Below, piece by piece: positions 43,940 to 53,114 of a stretch of DNA of 64,000 nt. Positions within the stretch are counted from its first letter, which is position 1. The number at the start of each line of letters is the position of its first letter. Location of the stretch: NCBI GenBank assembly GCA_016712745.1, contig JADJQN010000003.1, forward strand, positions 558,001-622,000. The letters are read 5' to 3'. This stretch comes from Sandaracinaceae bacterium (GTDB lineage Bacteria; Myxococcota_A; Polyangia; Polyangiales; JADJQN01). The translations under genes and the position numbers were made by a program. Under the pieces are notes generated by a model. The model had not been told where the DNA came from and did not search any database. It saw only the letters and a program-made list of their open reading frames with translations.

Positions 43940-45319
43940 TCATCCACCCTGCACGCCGAAGATGAACGGATAACTTACGACAACTTCGCCGCCGTCCGGC
44001 TGATCGAAGCGCCAACGACGAATCTGACGAACGATGCAGCCTTCGACATCGGCGCTATGCATCGAGCTCGACTCGACGCGTGCGGTGGTGACGCTACCCT
44101 GCAAGTTGATGCGCCACTGAATTTCAATGCGGCCGCGCAAATTGGGCTGTCGCTGCACTTGAAGCTCGTAGCAATAGCGAATCGCTGCTTGGTTGGCGCG
44201 CACGACGCGGTTGATTTGCTCAGGTGAGAGATAGCCGCTTACGCGCGGCTGAGACATCTGCAAGCTAACCCGAACTTCTTCGCGAGGACGGCCCTTGGCG
44301 CCGATTCCGCCGCCGCCCCGCCCAAGCCCACCGCCGCTACCGACGCCGCCGCCCGTGCCAACGCCTCCAGCGCCAAAGAGATTGCCAGGACCCGTTCCGC
44401 CGCCACCGCCTCCGGTGCCGCGTAGCCCTCGCCCGCCTGAACCACGACCGACGATCGTGTTGGCGGCGTTGGTGCCGCTCAACATATCGGAGACGCTCGG
44501 CATGTCGTCGAGCACGCTGGCTATCGCATTTTGATTTCCGCCGCCGCCCGACAAGACTCCGAGCAAGCCCATCTGCCGAACCTTCGTCGCAACTTCGCCT
44601 CGGTTCTCGCCTTGGATCTCGGTGTTCTCTTGCTGCGCGTCCTCGTGTCCGACACGGCCTTCTTCGCCCTTGTCACGCGTTCCGCCGGTGTCGGCGTTGT
44701 CATGTACGCCGGGATCTTCCGTGTTCGTGCCGCTCTCGCGTCGCGCCTCTTCGACGATGCTCTCGGGAGGAGGCGTGACCATGAAGCGACGAATCACGTC
44801 CGTGGAAAGCTCCAGCGGATCGACTTCCGGCATCTCGCGATGCGCAAGGATAAGCAGGATGAACGCCGCGATATGCAAAAACACGCTCAATCCAAAGCTT
44901 GACGCCAGACTGCCGTCGAGGGCCAAGAACGAACGCTCCGGTGTGCGCGCGCCGCGAACTCCCTGGAAAAAGATTGCGATCGAGCCGAGCGTGATGACTC
45001 CGTAGTCGTCGGGGCCAAGGCTGGGCCCGCCGCCACCAGATGCAACGATGTCCTTCACTCGTTTCTCTTCGCCGCCCATCCAAATGCTGCCGCCCATGCC
45101 ACGCGCGATATTGAGGCGATAGCCCGCGCCGGTGGGCTCGAGGAGCGTTACATCGGCGCCGTCAGCGACGACTGTATCGGGCAAAGGAAAGAGGCCTTCC
45201 GTGCCGCCCAAGATCACAGGCTTGCGCGCTTCAATGAGCTCCTCGCCGAGGAGTGATCCGTTCCACAAAAACGCTACACGCAAACTTCGCGTTTGCACGC
45301 CCGCCGTAGCAGTCGCCAT
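43940..45319 (-). CDS. GltG-like gliding/envelope protein: FHA-like domain, membrane helix, AgmX/PglI C-terminal domain
   Basis: A 459-aa inner-membrane protein with the architecture of the GltG/GltJ group of the Myxococcus focal-adhesion (gliding) machinery or the related Nfs spore-coat system. Residues about 10-125 form an FHA-like beta domain (ILGGTEGLFPLPDTVVADG, GYRLNIARGMGGSIWM). A membrane helix at about 145-168 (SSFGLSVFLHIAAFILLIL) leads to a long Gly-rich periplasmic linker. The C-terminal 100 residues (YLSPEQINRVVRANQAAIRYCYE, then RIEIQWRINLQGSV and VRQIRRWRFDQPDGGEVVVSYPF) are the TonB-like AgmX/PglI tail. It is fed by upstream TPR genes in the same operon. No TolQR/AglQRS motor genes are in the window. 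Confidence 0.83.
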   Translation of the reverse strand: MATATAGVQTRSLRVAFLWNGSLLGEELIEARKPVILGGTEGLFPLPDTVVADGADVTLLEPTGAGYRLNIARGMGGSIWMGGEEKRVKDIVASGGGGPSLGPDDYGVITLGSIAIFFQGVRGARTPERSFLALDGSLASSFGLSVFLHIAAFILLILAHREMPEVDPLELSTDVIRRFMVTPPPESIVEEARRESGTNTEDPGVHDNADTGGTRDKGEEGRVGHEDAQQENTEIQGENRGEVATKVRQMGLLGVLSGGGGNQNAIASVLDDMPSVSDMLSGTNAANTIVGRGSGGRGLRGTGGGGGGTGPGNLFGAGGVGTGGGVGSGGGLGRGGGGIGAKGRPREEVRVSLQMSQPRVSGYLSPEQINRVVRANQAAIRYCYELQVQRQPNLRGRIEIQWRINLQGSVTTARVESSSMHSADVEGCIVRQIRRWRFDQPDGGEVVVSYPFIFGVQGG

Positions 45320-45690
45320 CAGAGAGCCTTGCCTTTCGTTGAGCGCTGAAGCTCAGGCATAAATGAGCGATGAGGAAGATGCGGACGATCGAACTCCGCG
45401 CGCAATCGGTTTAGGAAATACAAAAGTTGTGGGCTCTTCAAGCGGCCCGAGATATCAAAGCCACTGAAGCGGAAGACTTTGACCTTCTCGTCGCCCTCGC
45501 CGCGCTCTTCCGATTCCGCTTGCGCGCGTGCGTCGTCTTCAGCCGCGTCGAGCGCCGGTGCATCCGCAGGAGCGCGACCGCTTGCGCCACGGTCTTGACC
45601 CAGCGCGCCAGCAGCGCTTCCAAGCAAGAGGCCGGCGAGCATGAGGAGGCACAAGACGTGTGCGGTCGGTCGCCTTCCGTGCTTGCTCAT
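45319..45690 (-). CDS. Small exported protein of the Glt-like cluster
   Basis: A 123-aa protein with an N-terminal signal peptide (about residues 10-31, HVLCLLMLAGLLLGSAAGAL). An Ala/Asp/Glu-rich linker precedes a C-terminal segment, KVKVFRFSGFDISGRLKSPQ then LLYFLNRLRAEFDR, that recalls short proteins encoded beside AgmX/GltG genes. Its stop overlaps the GltG-like start, and its start overlaps the TPR lipoprotein stop by 4 bases. No function can be assigned beyond probable membership of the same complex. Confidence 0.7.
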   Translation of the reverse strand: MSKHGRRPTAHVLCLLMLAGLLLGSAAGALGQDRGASGRAPADAPALDAAEDDARAQAESEERGEGDEKVKVFRFSGFDISGRLKSPQLLYFLNRLRAEFDRPHLPHRSFMPELQRSTKGKAL

Positions 45691-46814
45691 GATCCGCCTC
45701 CTTCCGCCGGCGCTCTCTCTGCGCCGATTTCACTAAGATACCTTTGAGCGACCTCTCTTTGGGAATCCGTTGCAGCTCCGGTATCCAAAAAGCGTTGGAA
45801 GAGCTCCCGGGATTGAGGGCGCTGATTCAAAAAATCTGCGCGCAAAATCGCCAAATTGAACAGTGCAGGCGGGTAATTCGCGGAAATCTCCAGGGCCCGT
45901 TCGTACTCATGTTGGGCCTCACGATGGTGGGCCTGGCCTCGCAAACAAATTCCCAAACCCACACGTGCGTCCAGGTGGTCGGCGTCATCGCGAAGGACGG
46001 CGCGATACTCCGCCTCGGCTCCCGCGTAATCACCCGCGTGTAGAAGTACCGAGGCCTGATTGAGGTGCGCGGGCGCATAGCGCGCGTCGACTTCGTTTGC
46101 GCGACCGAACTCCAAGAACGCTTCCTGCGTATCGCCGCGAGCGAGCGCGAGCAGGCCAAGATCATTGTGAAGCTCCGCACTCTGTGGAGTGAGCTCGAGC
46201 GCCTTTTTGAACACGAGCTCTGCGACATCGTATTGCTCACGCGCGCGGTAGACGCGGCCTACCTCGGCGAGGGCGCGAGCATTCTGCGGTTCGCGAACGA
46301 GTGCCTCGCGGGCTTGCTCAAGAGCGTCGTTGTACTCGCCACGTTCGCGCAGCATCGTGGCGAGGGCTACGCGCACGTCGACCGCCGTCGGCTGTGATTC
46401 GAGGAAGCGCGCAAGAAGGTCACTCGCGCGCTCGCGGTTGCCGCTTGCATAGCGCGCTTCGGCGAGAGCGAGCAGCGCATCGCGGGACGCCGGCTGCGTC
46501 GCGCGCGCAGCTTCAAACTCTTCGATCGCGTGCACAAAATCATTGCGGCGACGGTAGACGACGCCAAGGTTGTAGTGCGCTTCCCAAAGATTTGCGTCGA
46601 TTCGCAAAGCTTCGCGGAAATGGTCCATAGCTCGGTTCTCGTTTTGAACACCGCCACGCGCCAAAATGCGCGCGCCTTCTGTAAACTTGCGCACCGCTTC
46701 TGGGTTCGCCGGCGGTAGCTCGCGATGCTCAGTGCTCACCTGTACGGAAGCGCCGCCACATGCCGCGGCCGAAAAGAGCACGCCCGTTAGCGCCATCGCT
46801 CGAAGAAGCTTCAT
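45687..46814 (-). CDS. TPR lipoprotein of the Glt-like cluster (GltE/AglT-type)
   Basis: A 375-aa periplasm-facing lipoprotein (MKLLRAMALTGVLFSAAAC, lipidation at Cys19) made of about nine tetratricopeptide repeats, such as LWEAHYNLGVVYRRRNDFVHA, AELHNDLGLLALARGDTQEA and PALFNLAILRADFLNQ. TPR lipoproteins of this kind are GltE-like parts of the myxobacterial gliding apparatus. ATG 46814 overlaps the previous stop (ATGA); in-frame codons upstream to 47075 lie within the preceding gene and were rejected. Confidence 0.82.
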   Translation of the reverse strand: MKLLRAMALTGVLFSAAACGGASVQVSTEHRELPPANPEAVRKFTEGARILARGGVQNENRAMDHFREALRIDANLWEAHYNLGVVYRRRNDFVHAIEEFEAARATQPASRDALLALAEARYASGNRERASDLLARFLESQPTAVDVRVALATMLRERGEYNDALEQAREALVREPQNARALAEVGRVYRAREQYDVAELVFKKALELTPQSAELHNDLGLLALARGDTQEAFLEFGRANEVDARYAPAHLNQASVLLHAGDYAGAEAEYRAVLRDDADHLDARVGLGICLRGQAHHREAQHEYERALEISANYPPALFNLAILRADFLNQRPQSRELFQRFLDTGAATDSQREVAQRYLSEIGAERAPAEGGGS

Positions 46815-49800
46815 CGGCGCCTTCCGTTTCCTGTGCGAGCCGGCGCGGGCGCGGCAGGCGGCGTTCCGCTCGGGGAAGAGAGCGTCGAGGGTCCGCCTCC
46901 GGGAGTGGGCGGCGGTGTGATCACGGGCGCAGCTTCGGCTTGGCGACGCAATCCGGTGAGTGCTTCGGGCGCAGGCAACGGCGTTGCGCTGATGGTGTCG
47001 CCACCGATCTCGCGCAGTGGTGGGTACTCGACATCGTTCAAACGAGTGAGTGCTTCGCGCAGGCGCGCCGTCCACGCGTTGAAGATGTGAAGCTCAAGCG
47101 CCTTGCGATAGCCACCTTCGAACGCTTCAAGCGCGCGCTCTTCGATCGGCACGACGAACGATGAAAGCTGATCCTGATAGCTCTGAGTCTCTTCTTCGTT
47201 CAGGCCCTCGGGCACCGGGGCGCCACGCAAGGACTCAGCGAAGAGTTCGTAGCTGCGTCCGATCTGAAAAAGCGAAGCTGTGACCCACTCCGCGACATGG
47301 AAATCCACCACCTCTGCGTAGATGCCGGCCGCGCGCTGCAACAGCTGACTTTTGCGCTCGAGGCGCGTGCGCAAGCCTGCGATGTCGCCCTCGATGTGAA
47401 TCTCCGCAAACTCAGCGAGGACTGCATCACCTTGCAAGTATCGCGCTTGCGCTGCGAAGTAGAGCCCGTCGTGCAGGCTCGAGGCGTTGCGGCGACCAAG
47501 AGCAACCGCCGCATCGAACGCCTGATCGGCTTGGCGGCGATCACCCGAATGCAAAAGCACCTGTCCTAGGCGTGTTTGCGCTTCAACCTTGCGATCGTTG
47601 TTGTGCGAGCGGCGAATGTACTCACGGTACGTCTGCGCCGCGTCCGACCAGTCCTCGGAAGCTTCGTGGGCGCGACCTATCAAGAAGTAAACATCGTCGA
47701 GCGACTCATGCCGCGGGAAGCGGCGTACAAAATCTTCACCCGCGCGCACGGCTTCATCGTTATCACCGGCGGTGACGCGCAATAGCACTGCGTTGTAGCC
47801 GGCGTCCGAGGCCTTCTCGCCTTGGGGGAAGTGCGCAACGTACTGCTCGTAGTAGCGCGCGGCGTCGCTGAACTGCGCAATGGATTCGTACATCTGCGCC
47901 GCCGTCCATGCCCCGAGTGCGCCTTCGGTCGAGCCGTGGTGACGCTCGATCAAGCGGTCGTACGCTTCCGCCGCGCCCGCCAAATCTCCCGCGCGCTGAC
48001 GTTCCACGCCCGCGTTGAAGTAAGCTTGGCGCGCGCGGGCATCGCGCGGGAACTCTTCCGCCGCGCGGAAGTAGGCGTTGGCCGCCTCCGCATGCTCGCC
48101 TCGCGTCGCGAGTTGCTCGCCGATCTTGAAGACCGACTGCAAAATCAAACCGTCGAGGCGCGCTTGCGAAGAAGGTGATTGGAACGCAGGCGCGCTCTTT
48201 AGGCGTCGTGCCCACGTCTCGATGTTCGCGAAATCTTGCGCGCGGTTGAAGCTGTCGAGAATGAGCTCACCGGCCTGGCTCGCATAAGGGCTGTTCGGGA
48301 AACGCTCCAGGAGCTGACCCCACAAACGCACAGCGGGATCGTAGATGGCGTTGTCGTAGTAGAGCTTGCCCTGACGGAAGAGAATCTCCGGCAAATCAGG
48401 GTCGTTCGGGAAGAGCTGAACGTATAACTCGATCGCCTCGCCGAACTTGCGATCGTTTTCGCTTTCGCCGCACGCCGCAGGTGCGCTTGCACCCGGTGCT
48501 GTGCCAGTTGCCGGTGCGGTTGCCGTCGCCGGTGCGGTCGCCGTCGCCGGTGCGGTCGCCGTAGCGGAAGGCGCAGGTGTCGTGCCGCGGCAACGTGCAA
48601 TCTCTACTTCGCGGACATGCTCGAATGCGCCGATGGCGTTGTAGAGAGCGTCGCGCGTGTATTGGCCACGCGTGTTGGCTCGAGCGGCGAGTAGATATTG
48701 CTCGCCCGCTTCTTCAAACCGCTCAAGACGGTGAAACAATATTTCAGCGAGGTAGAAGCGCACTTCGTACACGCTCGGGGACTCGGGAAAGTGTTCGAGG
48801 TAGACGCGGTAGAGCTCAGCGGCGCGTTCGTACTTCGCGGGCTGATGATCGCGCTGGGAAATTTCGTGGTAGCGCAAGGCCTGCTGGCGCAACGCGCGCT
48901 CGGTCATTCGAACCGCCGACGCGACGATCTCCGGATCTCCTTGCTGGGTCGCCCAGGTGGAGTCAGCAGCGTAGGTTGTCGCGAGCGTGCGATACGCTTC
49001 GATAGTGTGCGGTGCGTCATCGAGCGCGTTGTAGCCAATCGCAATTTGATGTTGCCACTCGGCTGCCTTATCCGACGTCGGCTCAAGCTCGAGCAAAATC
49101 GTGTACGCATCGATACCGCGGTCGTAGCGTGCTTGATCGTAAAAAGTTCCGCTCAAACGAGTCAAAACGCGCTGCGCATAGCGCTCGCCGCCGATCTCCT
49201 GAAGAAAGCGGAAAACGTCGCGCGCGGTGTTCTGTTCGTCCTCGGTGAAGACCTGAATCAAATAGTCGAGCGCTTCTTCTTGCAGCTCTTGCAGGCGACG
49301 ACGCTGAACGGTGGTTAGCGCACCCGCATTTTGTCCAAGGTCCAGCACTTCGCGAAAGCGTGTTGCCGCGTCGTGCGCGCGGCCCAAGCGCCACAGACAC
49401 CACGCGCTCTTGAAGAGAGCAATGTCGTAGAGCTCGCTCTCGCGGTGCCTGAGCACTTCTTCGTACTCGACAAGAGCGCGCGCGTAGTCATACGAGCCGT
49501 TGAAGTAGGACTCGGCCAGGGCCATATGCGCGTCGGGCACGAACTGACTCGTGGGGTATTCGGTGAGAATGCGGCGATAGAGCGCGAGCGCCTCTTCGAG
49601 ATGCCCCGAATCCACGAGTGCGAAGGCCTTCATATAGATAACAAGGTCAGAGCGCGGAAAGTCGCGATGGCGAGTAAGAATGCGATCGTAGAGCGCCATC
49701 GGAACCGAGTAGTCGGCATGTGGCGGCTCGGCGCTGCGATTGGCTTCGGGCACGGCTTGCCACGCAGCGAAAGTCTGCAAGTACTCTTCGCGCGCGAGCT

Positions 49801-50218
49801 CCCACCGAAGCTCGGCGAGGCGCAAGAGTGCGTCGGGCATCTCGGCTGCCATCTCAGGTTCGCTATTCACAAACTGCTCGAGAAGCTGAATCGCTTGCGT
49901 ACGGCGCGCGACGACAAGGCCCTCGCGCTCGTGCAGAAGCCGATCGATAATCTCGCTCTCGCGCTCGTGCGCAGCTCGCCCGAGCGCATCGGGCCTGTCG
50001 CGAAGATAGAGGCGTTCTTCGATGTTTTCGGGGTCTTCCGACTCGTCACGTGCCGGGCGCGCGCTGCGCTGCTCGGAGTCGTTCGGTGAGACGACGCTGC
50101 GCTCGGCTGTTGGCTGCATGCGGCCCGAGCTTGCACGCTGCTGCGCGCCGGCCGTGGCGGCCATTGCACAACTCAACGCAGCGATGAGCGCGAGCCTCAC
50201 TGTACGGCCGAGATTCAT
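46811..50218 (-). CDS. Large periplasmic TPR protein of the Glt-like cluster (GltD/AgnA-type)
   Basis: An 1135-aa exported protein (signal MNLGRTVRLALIAALSCAMA, cleavage after about AGA) with many TPR-like units, for example DLVIYMKAFALVDSGHLEEA, VPDAHMALAESYFNGSYDYA and AGYNAVLLRVTAGDNDEA. This size and design match the large periplasmic TPR components of myxobacterial gliding clusters. In the middle is a low-complexity insert of repeated TATAPA units encoded by near-identical 18-bp repeats at about 48,485-48,570, ending at a Cys-containing GESEND segment. The C-terminus is Pro/Gly-rich. Start and stop overlap the neighbouring genes by 4 bases each. Confidence 0.82.
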   Translation of the reverse strand: MNLGRTVRLALIAALSCAMAATAGAQQRASSGRMQPTAERSVVSPNDSEQRSARPARDESEDPENIEERLYLRDRPDALGRAAHERESEIIDRLLHEREGLVVARRTQAIQLLEQFVNSEPEMAAEMPDALLRLAELRWELAREEYLQTFAAWQAVPEANRSAEPPHADYSVPMALYDRILTRHRDFPRSDLVIYMKAFALVDSGHLEEALALYRRILTEYPTSQFVPDAHMALAESYFNGSYDYARALVEYEEVLRHRESELYDIALFKSAWCLWRLGRAHDAATRFREVLDLGQNAGALTTVQRRRLQELQEEALDYLIQVFTEDEQNTARDVFRFLQEIGGERYAQRVLTRLSGTFYDQARYDRGIDAYTILLELEPTSDKAAEWQHQIAIGYNALDDAPHTIEAYRTLATTYAADSTWATQQGDPEIVASAVRMTERALRQQALRYHEISQRDHQPAKYERAAELYRVYLEHFPESPSVYEVRFYLAEILFHRLERFEEAGEQYLLAARANTRGQYTRDALYNAIGAFEHVREVEIARCRGTTPAPSATATAPATATAPATATAPATGTAPGASAPAACGESENDRKFGEAIELYVQLFPNDPDLPEILFRQGKLYYDNAIYDPAVRLWGQLLERFPNSPYASQAGELILDSFNRAQDFANIETWARRLKSAPAFQSPSSQARLDGLILQSVFKIGEQLATRGEHAEAANAYFRAAEEFPRDARARQAYFNAGVERQRAGDLAGAAEAYDRLIERHHGSTEGALGAWTAAQMYESIAQFSDAARYYEQYVAHFPQGEKASDAGYNAVLLRVTAGDNDEAVRAGEDFVRRFPRHESLDDVYFLIGRAHEASEDWSDAAQTYREYIRRSHNNDRKVEAQTRLGQVLLHSGDRRQADQAFDAAVALGRRNASSLHDGLYFAAQARYLQGDAVLAEFAEIHIEGDIAGLRTRLERKSQLLQRAAGIYAEVVDFHVAEWVTASLFQIGRSYELFAESLRGAPVPEGLNEEETQSYQDQLSSFVVPIEERALEAFEGGYRKALELHIFNAWTARLREALTRLNDVEYPPLREIGGDTISATPLPAPEALTGLRRQAEAAPVITPPPTPGGGPSTLSSPSGTPPAAPAPARTGNGRRR

Positions 50219-52344
50219 TCGGCTTCGTCCTCGTCGCCGGTGTCATTCAAGTACTCGTCGTGCCAGTACTCGCCCTCGAACGGCCAATACTCTTCGTCGT
50301 CGCGAAGCAGGCCTTGGATGCGTAAGGGGTCGATGAGCTCCGGCGGAAAACGCCCCGCGGCCAAACTCTCGATCTGAATCTCGATGCGACGCTTACTTCC
50401 CATGACCGCGTCAATGCGTCCGATGCGGGCACGACGAACTTCACCGGCCAAGCGATCGTGCAGCTGGCGAACGGCGCGCAGCGCAGCATCGTTTGCCGCA
50501 GCGACAAGCCCGGCGCGCACTGCGGCTACGCGACCGGGTAGCAAACGTGCCGCCGCTGTGTCTGTTGCCAGCAAAGCTTCAAGCTCTTCGGTGGGCGTCG
50601 CGGTCGTTGTTGTGGCGGATGCTATTGCCGACGCTGCCATGGCCGTTTGCGCGCGGCCTTCAAGGTCGGCCAAGCGCTCGCTTACGCGGCGAACGTCCGT
50701 TTCAAGCGGCGCCAATGCTTCACGGTCCGCACCGGCCGCGCGCATTGCGTCGATCTGCTCAGTGAGCGCCGCGAGAATGGCGCGGGCGTCGGAGATGTTG
50801 CGCGCGAGCTCCGCGCCTTCGTCGAGTGCATCGTCGGTAGCGGCGTCCGCTGCACGAACCTCGTCGCCGCCATGAACACGTGTCGCCAATGCGGCAAGCT
50901 CCACCGCGACACGGCCGGCGCGGGCGCTCTCTGCATCAAGCGTTCGAATATTGGCATTGAGCCGATAGAAGCGCGGATCGACCTGCAAAAGCGCCAAAAG
51001 CGTGGTGCGCGTCGAGGTATCGGAGGATGTCGCAGCGCCTTCGCCGCGATCGCTGGCGCGCCCCTCTGCGAGCAAGTCCTCGTAGATACGGGTCTGACGC
51101 GCCGGGTTCTCCAGTATGGCATTCAGTTCGTGGACCACCGGCTCAAAGCGCGTGTTGAAACGGACGAAAAGCTGATCGGCGTCTTCGAACTCGCAGCGGC
51201 CGAGGTGAATGTAACCGCGCAGGATCGCTGCTTCGTCCGATTGAGCCGATGACGGAAAGCGGGCCTGCAACTGATCAAGAAGATCGACCGCAGTATCGTA
51301 GTCCCCGCCCTCATACGCCGAGTACGCTGATTCGAAGAGGGCCTCAGCGACGTGCGACGAATCGCTCGGCACCTGGAAGTAGTAATAGAACGCGTCATCG
51401 GTACGGCGCCCCTCGTGGGCTACCCTGCCCAAAGCGAGGCGGGCCAAATCCTTGATCTCGAAGTATCGCCAATCGACGAGGAAGGTCGTGGGCGTTCGAT
51501 CAGCGGTTCCCGTGATCGAGCAGAATAAATCCTCAGCCTCGTCGAGCTCGCCGCGACGCGACGCAATCGCGCCGCGAAGATATTGCGCACTGGCGTAAAA
51601 GCGACTGTGTTCGGTGATGGACGAAAGGGCCGTCTCGGCTTCCTCGAGGGCATCGCGATCGTACGCCGAGCGCCCGCGCAGGTAGCGCAGCTCGTTCTGG
51701 GCATCTTCGGGAAGATCGGTTTCGGCGAGCTCGGCGCCCAGAGCGCCAAGACGCGCGATTGTTCCATCGACGTCACCGCTCTCGAGCGCGATATCCGTCG
51801 CGCGCCGATACGCCGGCCCGAAGTACGAGTCTTCCGTTCCGTGCGTGAGGATGCGCTCCAAATAGTGCATTGCCGTGCGCATCGCACCGAGCTTTTGCAA
51901 AGCGCCCGCCAGCATATATTCCGCAGCGCGGTACTCAGGCAGCTCCGAGAAGTCCGAAAAGCGCGGGCTTTCGACAATGTCGTAAAGCTCGAGGCTAGCT
52001 TCGTCGTAGCGACCATCGAGGTAGAGGTCTTCTGCGTGCTCGACAACGCGATGGAGCTGAATGTCAGACCCCGACTCGGCCGCAAGCAAACGCCGCGCGG
52101 CGAGGGCATTCAAGTACGCACTCAGCGACGGCGCGACCGGGCCGGACGTCGTGGGCGGCACAGCAGTCGTGGGCGGCGCAGCGGTCGCGGGCGCCGCCGC
52201 GGTCGTGGGCGGCGCAGGGGGAGGCGCACTCACAGGCGGCGGTGCGGCCGGTGGCGTCAAATCTTGAGCGCGCACGACACCCGCGATGCTTGCGCAAAGC
52301 GCAAGCACCACGAACGAGCCGTTGCGCAGCCCAGACATCTTCAT
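50215..52344 (-). CDS. Periplasmic TPR protein of the Glt-like cluster
   Basis: A 709-aa exported protein. A signal peptide (MKMSGLRNGSFVVLALCASI, cleavage near VRA) is followed by a Pro/Ala/Thr-rich linker of about 45 residues with repeated APPTTA units, then TPR-like helical pairs (EHAEDLYLDGRYDEASLELY, ALFESAYSAYEGGDYDTAVD) and a C-terminal region with long coiled-coil-like helices (LTEQIDAMRAAGADREALAP, TDVRRVSERLADLEG). The last 20 residues are very acidic. Comparable proteins accompany GltD/GltE in Myxococcota. It is coupled on both sides by 4-base overlaps. Confidence 0.78.
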   Translation of the reverse strand: MKMSGLRNGSFVVLALCASIAGVVRAQDLTPPAAPPPVSAPPPAPPTTAAAPATAAPPTTAVPPTTSGPVAPSLSAYLNALAARRLLAAESGSDIQLHRVVEHAEDLYLDGRYDEASLELYDIVESPRFSDFSELPEYRAAEYMLAGALQKLGAMRTAMHYLERILTHGTEDSYFGPAYRRATDIALESGDVDGTIARLGALGAELAETDLPEDAQNELRYLRGRSAYDRDALEEAETALSSITEHSRFYASAQYLRGAIASRRGELDEAEDLFCSITGTADRTPTTFLVDWRYFEIKDLARLALGRVAHEGRRTDDAFYYYFQVPSDSSHVAEALFESAYSAYEGGDYDTAVDLLDQLQARFPSSAQSDEAAILRGYIHLGRCEFEDADQLFVRFNTRFEPVVHELNAILENPARQTRIYEDLLAEGRASDRGEGAATSSDTSTRTTLLALLQVDPRFYRLNANIRTLDAESARAGRVAVELAALATRVHGGDEVRAADAATDDALDEGAELARNISDARAILAALTEQIDAMRAAGADREALAPLETDVRRVSERLADLEGRAQTAMAASAIASATTTTATPTEELEALLATDTAAARLLPGRVAAVRAGLVAAANDAALRAVRQLHDRLAGEVRRARIGRIDAVMGSKRRIEIQIESLAAGRFPPELIDPLRIQGLLRDDEEYWPFEGEYWHDEYLNDTGDEDEAE

Positions 52345-53087
52345 CGCGCGTCGATCTCTCGCGTCGCAACACGGACGCGCGTGCGCACGTCGTATTCGCC
52401 TTCTTCGTCGTCGGGGAAGTCCTCGCCGATACCCGAATCGTCGTCGAGTACGACCGTCACATCGGTAAGCTTGTCGCGCAGCACCTCGAAGCGATAGTTG
52501 TCTCGAAGTGTGTAGCGATAGTTCTGACCGTCGCGCGAATGCTGCTCGACTTCGATCACAATGGCGTGCGGGCCAGGCGCTGCGAAGCCTTCGAATACTT
52601 GGCGGCCATCCTCGCCTTCAAACTCGCCACCTTCAGCCCGGAACACCGGCGCGCCATCAATGAAGATGGCGATATGTGCAAGTGACTGCAGATCACCCGC
52701 GCGATTTTGAACGTTGATGCGCAAGCGCGTGTGAAAGAGCGAGCGACCAAGGGTCGCGATGCGTGCGCGCGTTTCGATGAGATCGTCCATCACGGATGTG
52801 AACTCTTCGCGCAGAGGCGCAAGATCAGGCATAGGTGTTTCAGGCGGCGGCGCCGCGTTCTGCGGCGTTTCTGCGGGCGCTATTGCAGCGTTCGGATCGA
52901 CTGGCGGCGCGACGGGCGCCACAGGCTCGGCGGGCGCAGGCGGCTCGGCGGGCGCTTCCGTGGGCTGCGCTGGACGACGTCCATTCGGCCGCGCACCAGG
53001 CCTGCGACGTTGAGCGTCAGCTGCGCTTGCTACAAGCAGCACTGACATGAGGAGACTGATCCAGACCGCGCTTCGCATAGGAGTCAT
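52341..53087 (-). CDS. Exported Pro/Ala-linker protein of the Glt-like cluster
   Basis: About 248 aa. The signal peptide (MRSAVWISLLMSVLLVASAADA) could start at ATG 53087 or 53078; an ATG at 53102 is also in frame. An Arg/Pro-rich and then Ala/Pro-rich linker of about 75 residues leads to a coiled-coil-like helix (LAPLREEFTSVMDDLIETRARI) and a beta domain with LFHTRLRINVQNRAG and GPHAIVIEVEQHSRDGQNYRY. The tail is acidic (DDEEGEYD). No named family is recognised; position and design mark it as a periplasmic part of the envelope complex. It ends with a 4-base overlap with the next gene. Confidence 0.7.
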   Translation of the reverse strand: MTPMRSAVWISLLMSVLLVASAADAQRRRPGARPNGRRPAQPTEAPAEPPAPAEPVAPVAPPVDPNAAIAPAETPQNAAPPPETPMPDLAPLREEFTSVMDDLIETRARIATLGRSLFHTRLRINVQNRAGDLQSLAHIAIFIDGAPVFRAEGGEFEGEDGRQVFEGFAAPGPHAIVIEVEQHSRDGQNYRYTLRDNYRFEVLRDKLTDVTVVLDDDSGIGEDFPDDEEGEYDVRTRVRVATREIDAR

Positions 53088-53114
53088 ACCTTTTTCGAAC
53101 ATCGAATTCGGGCG

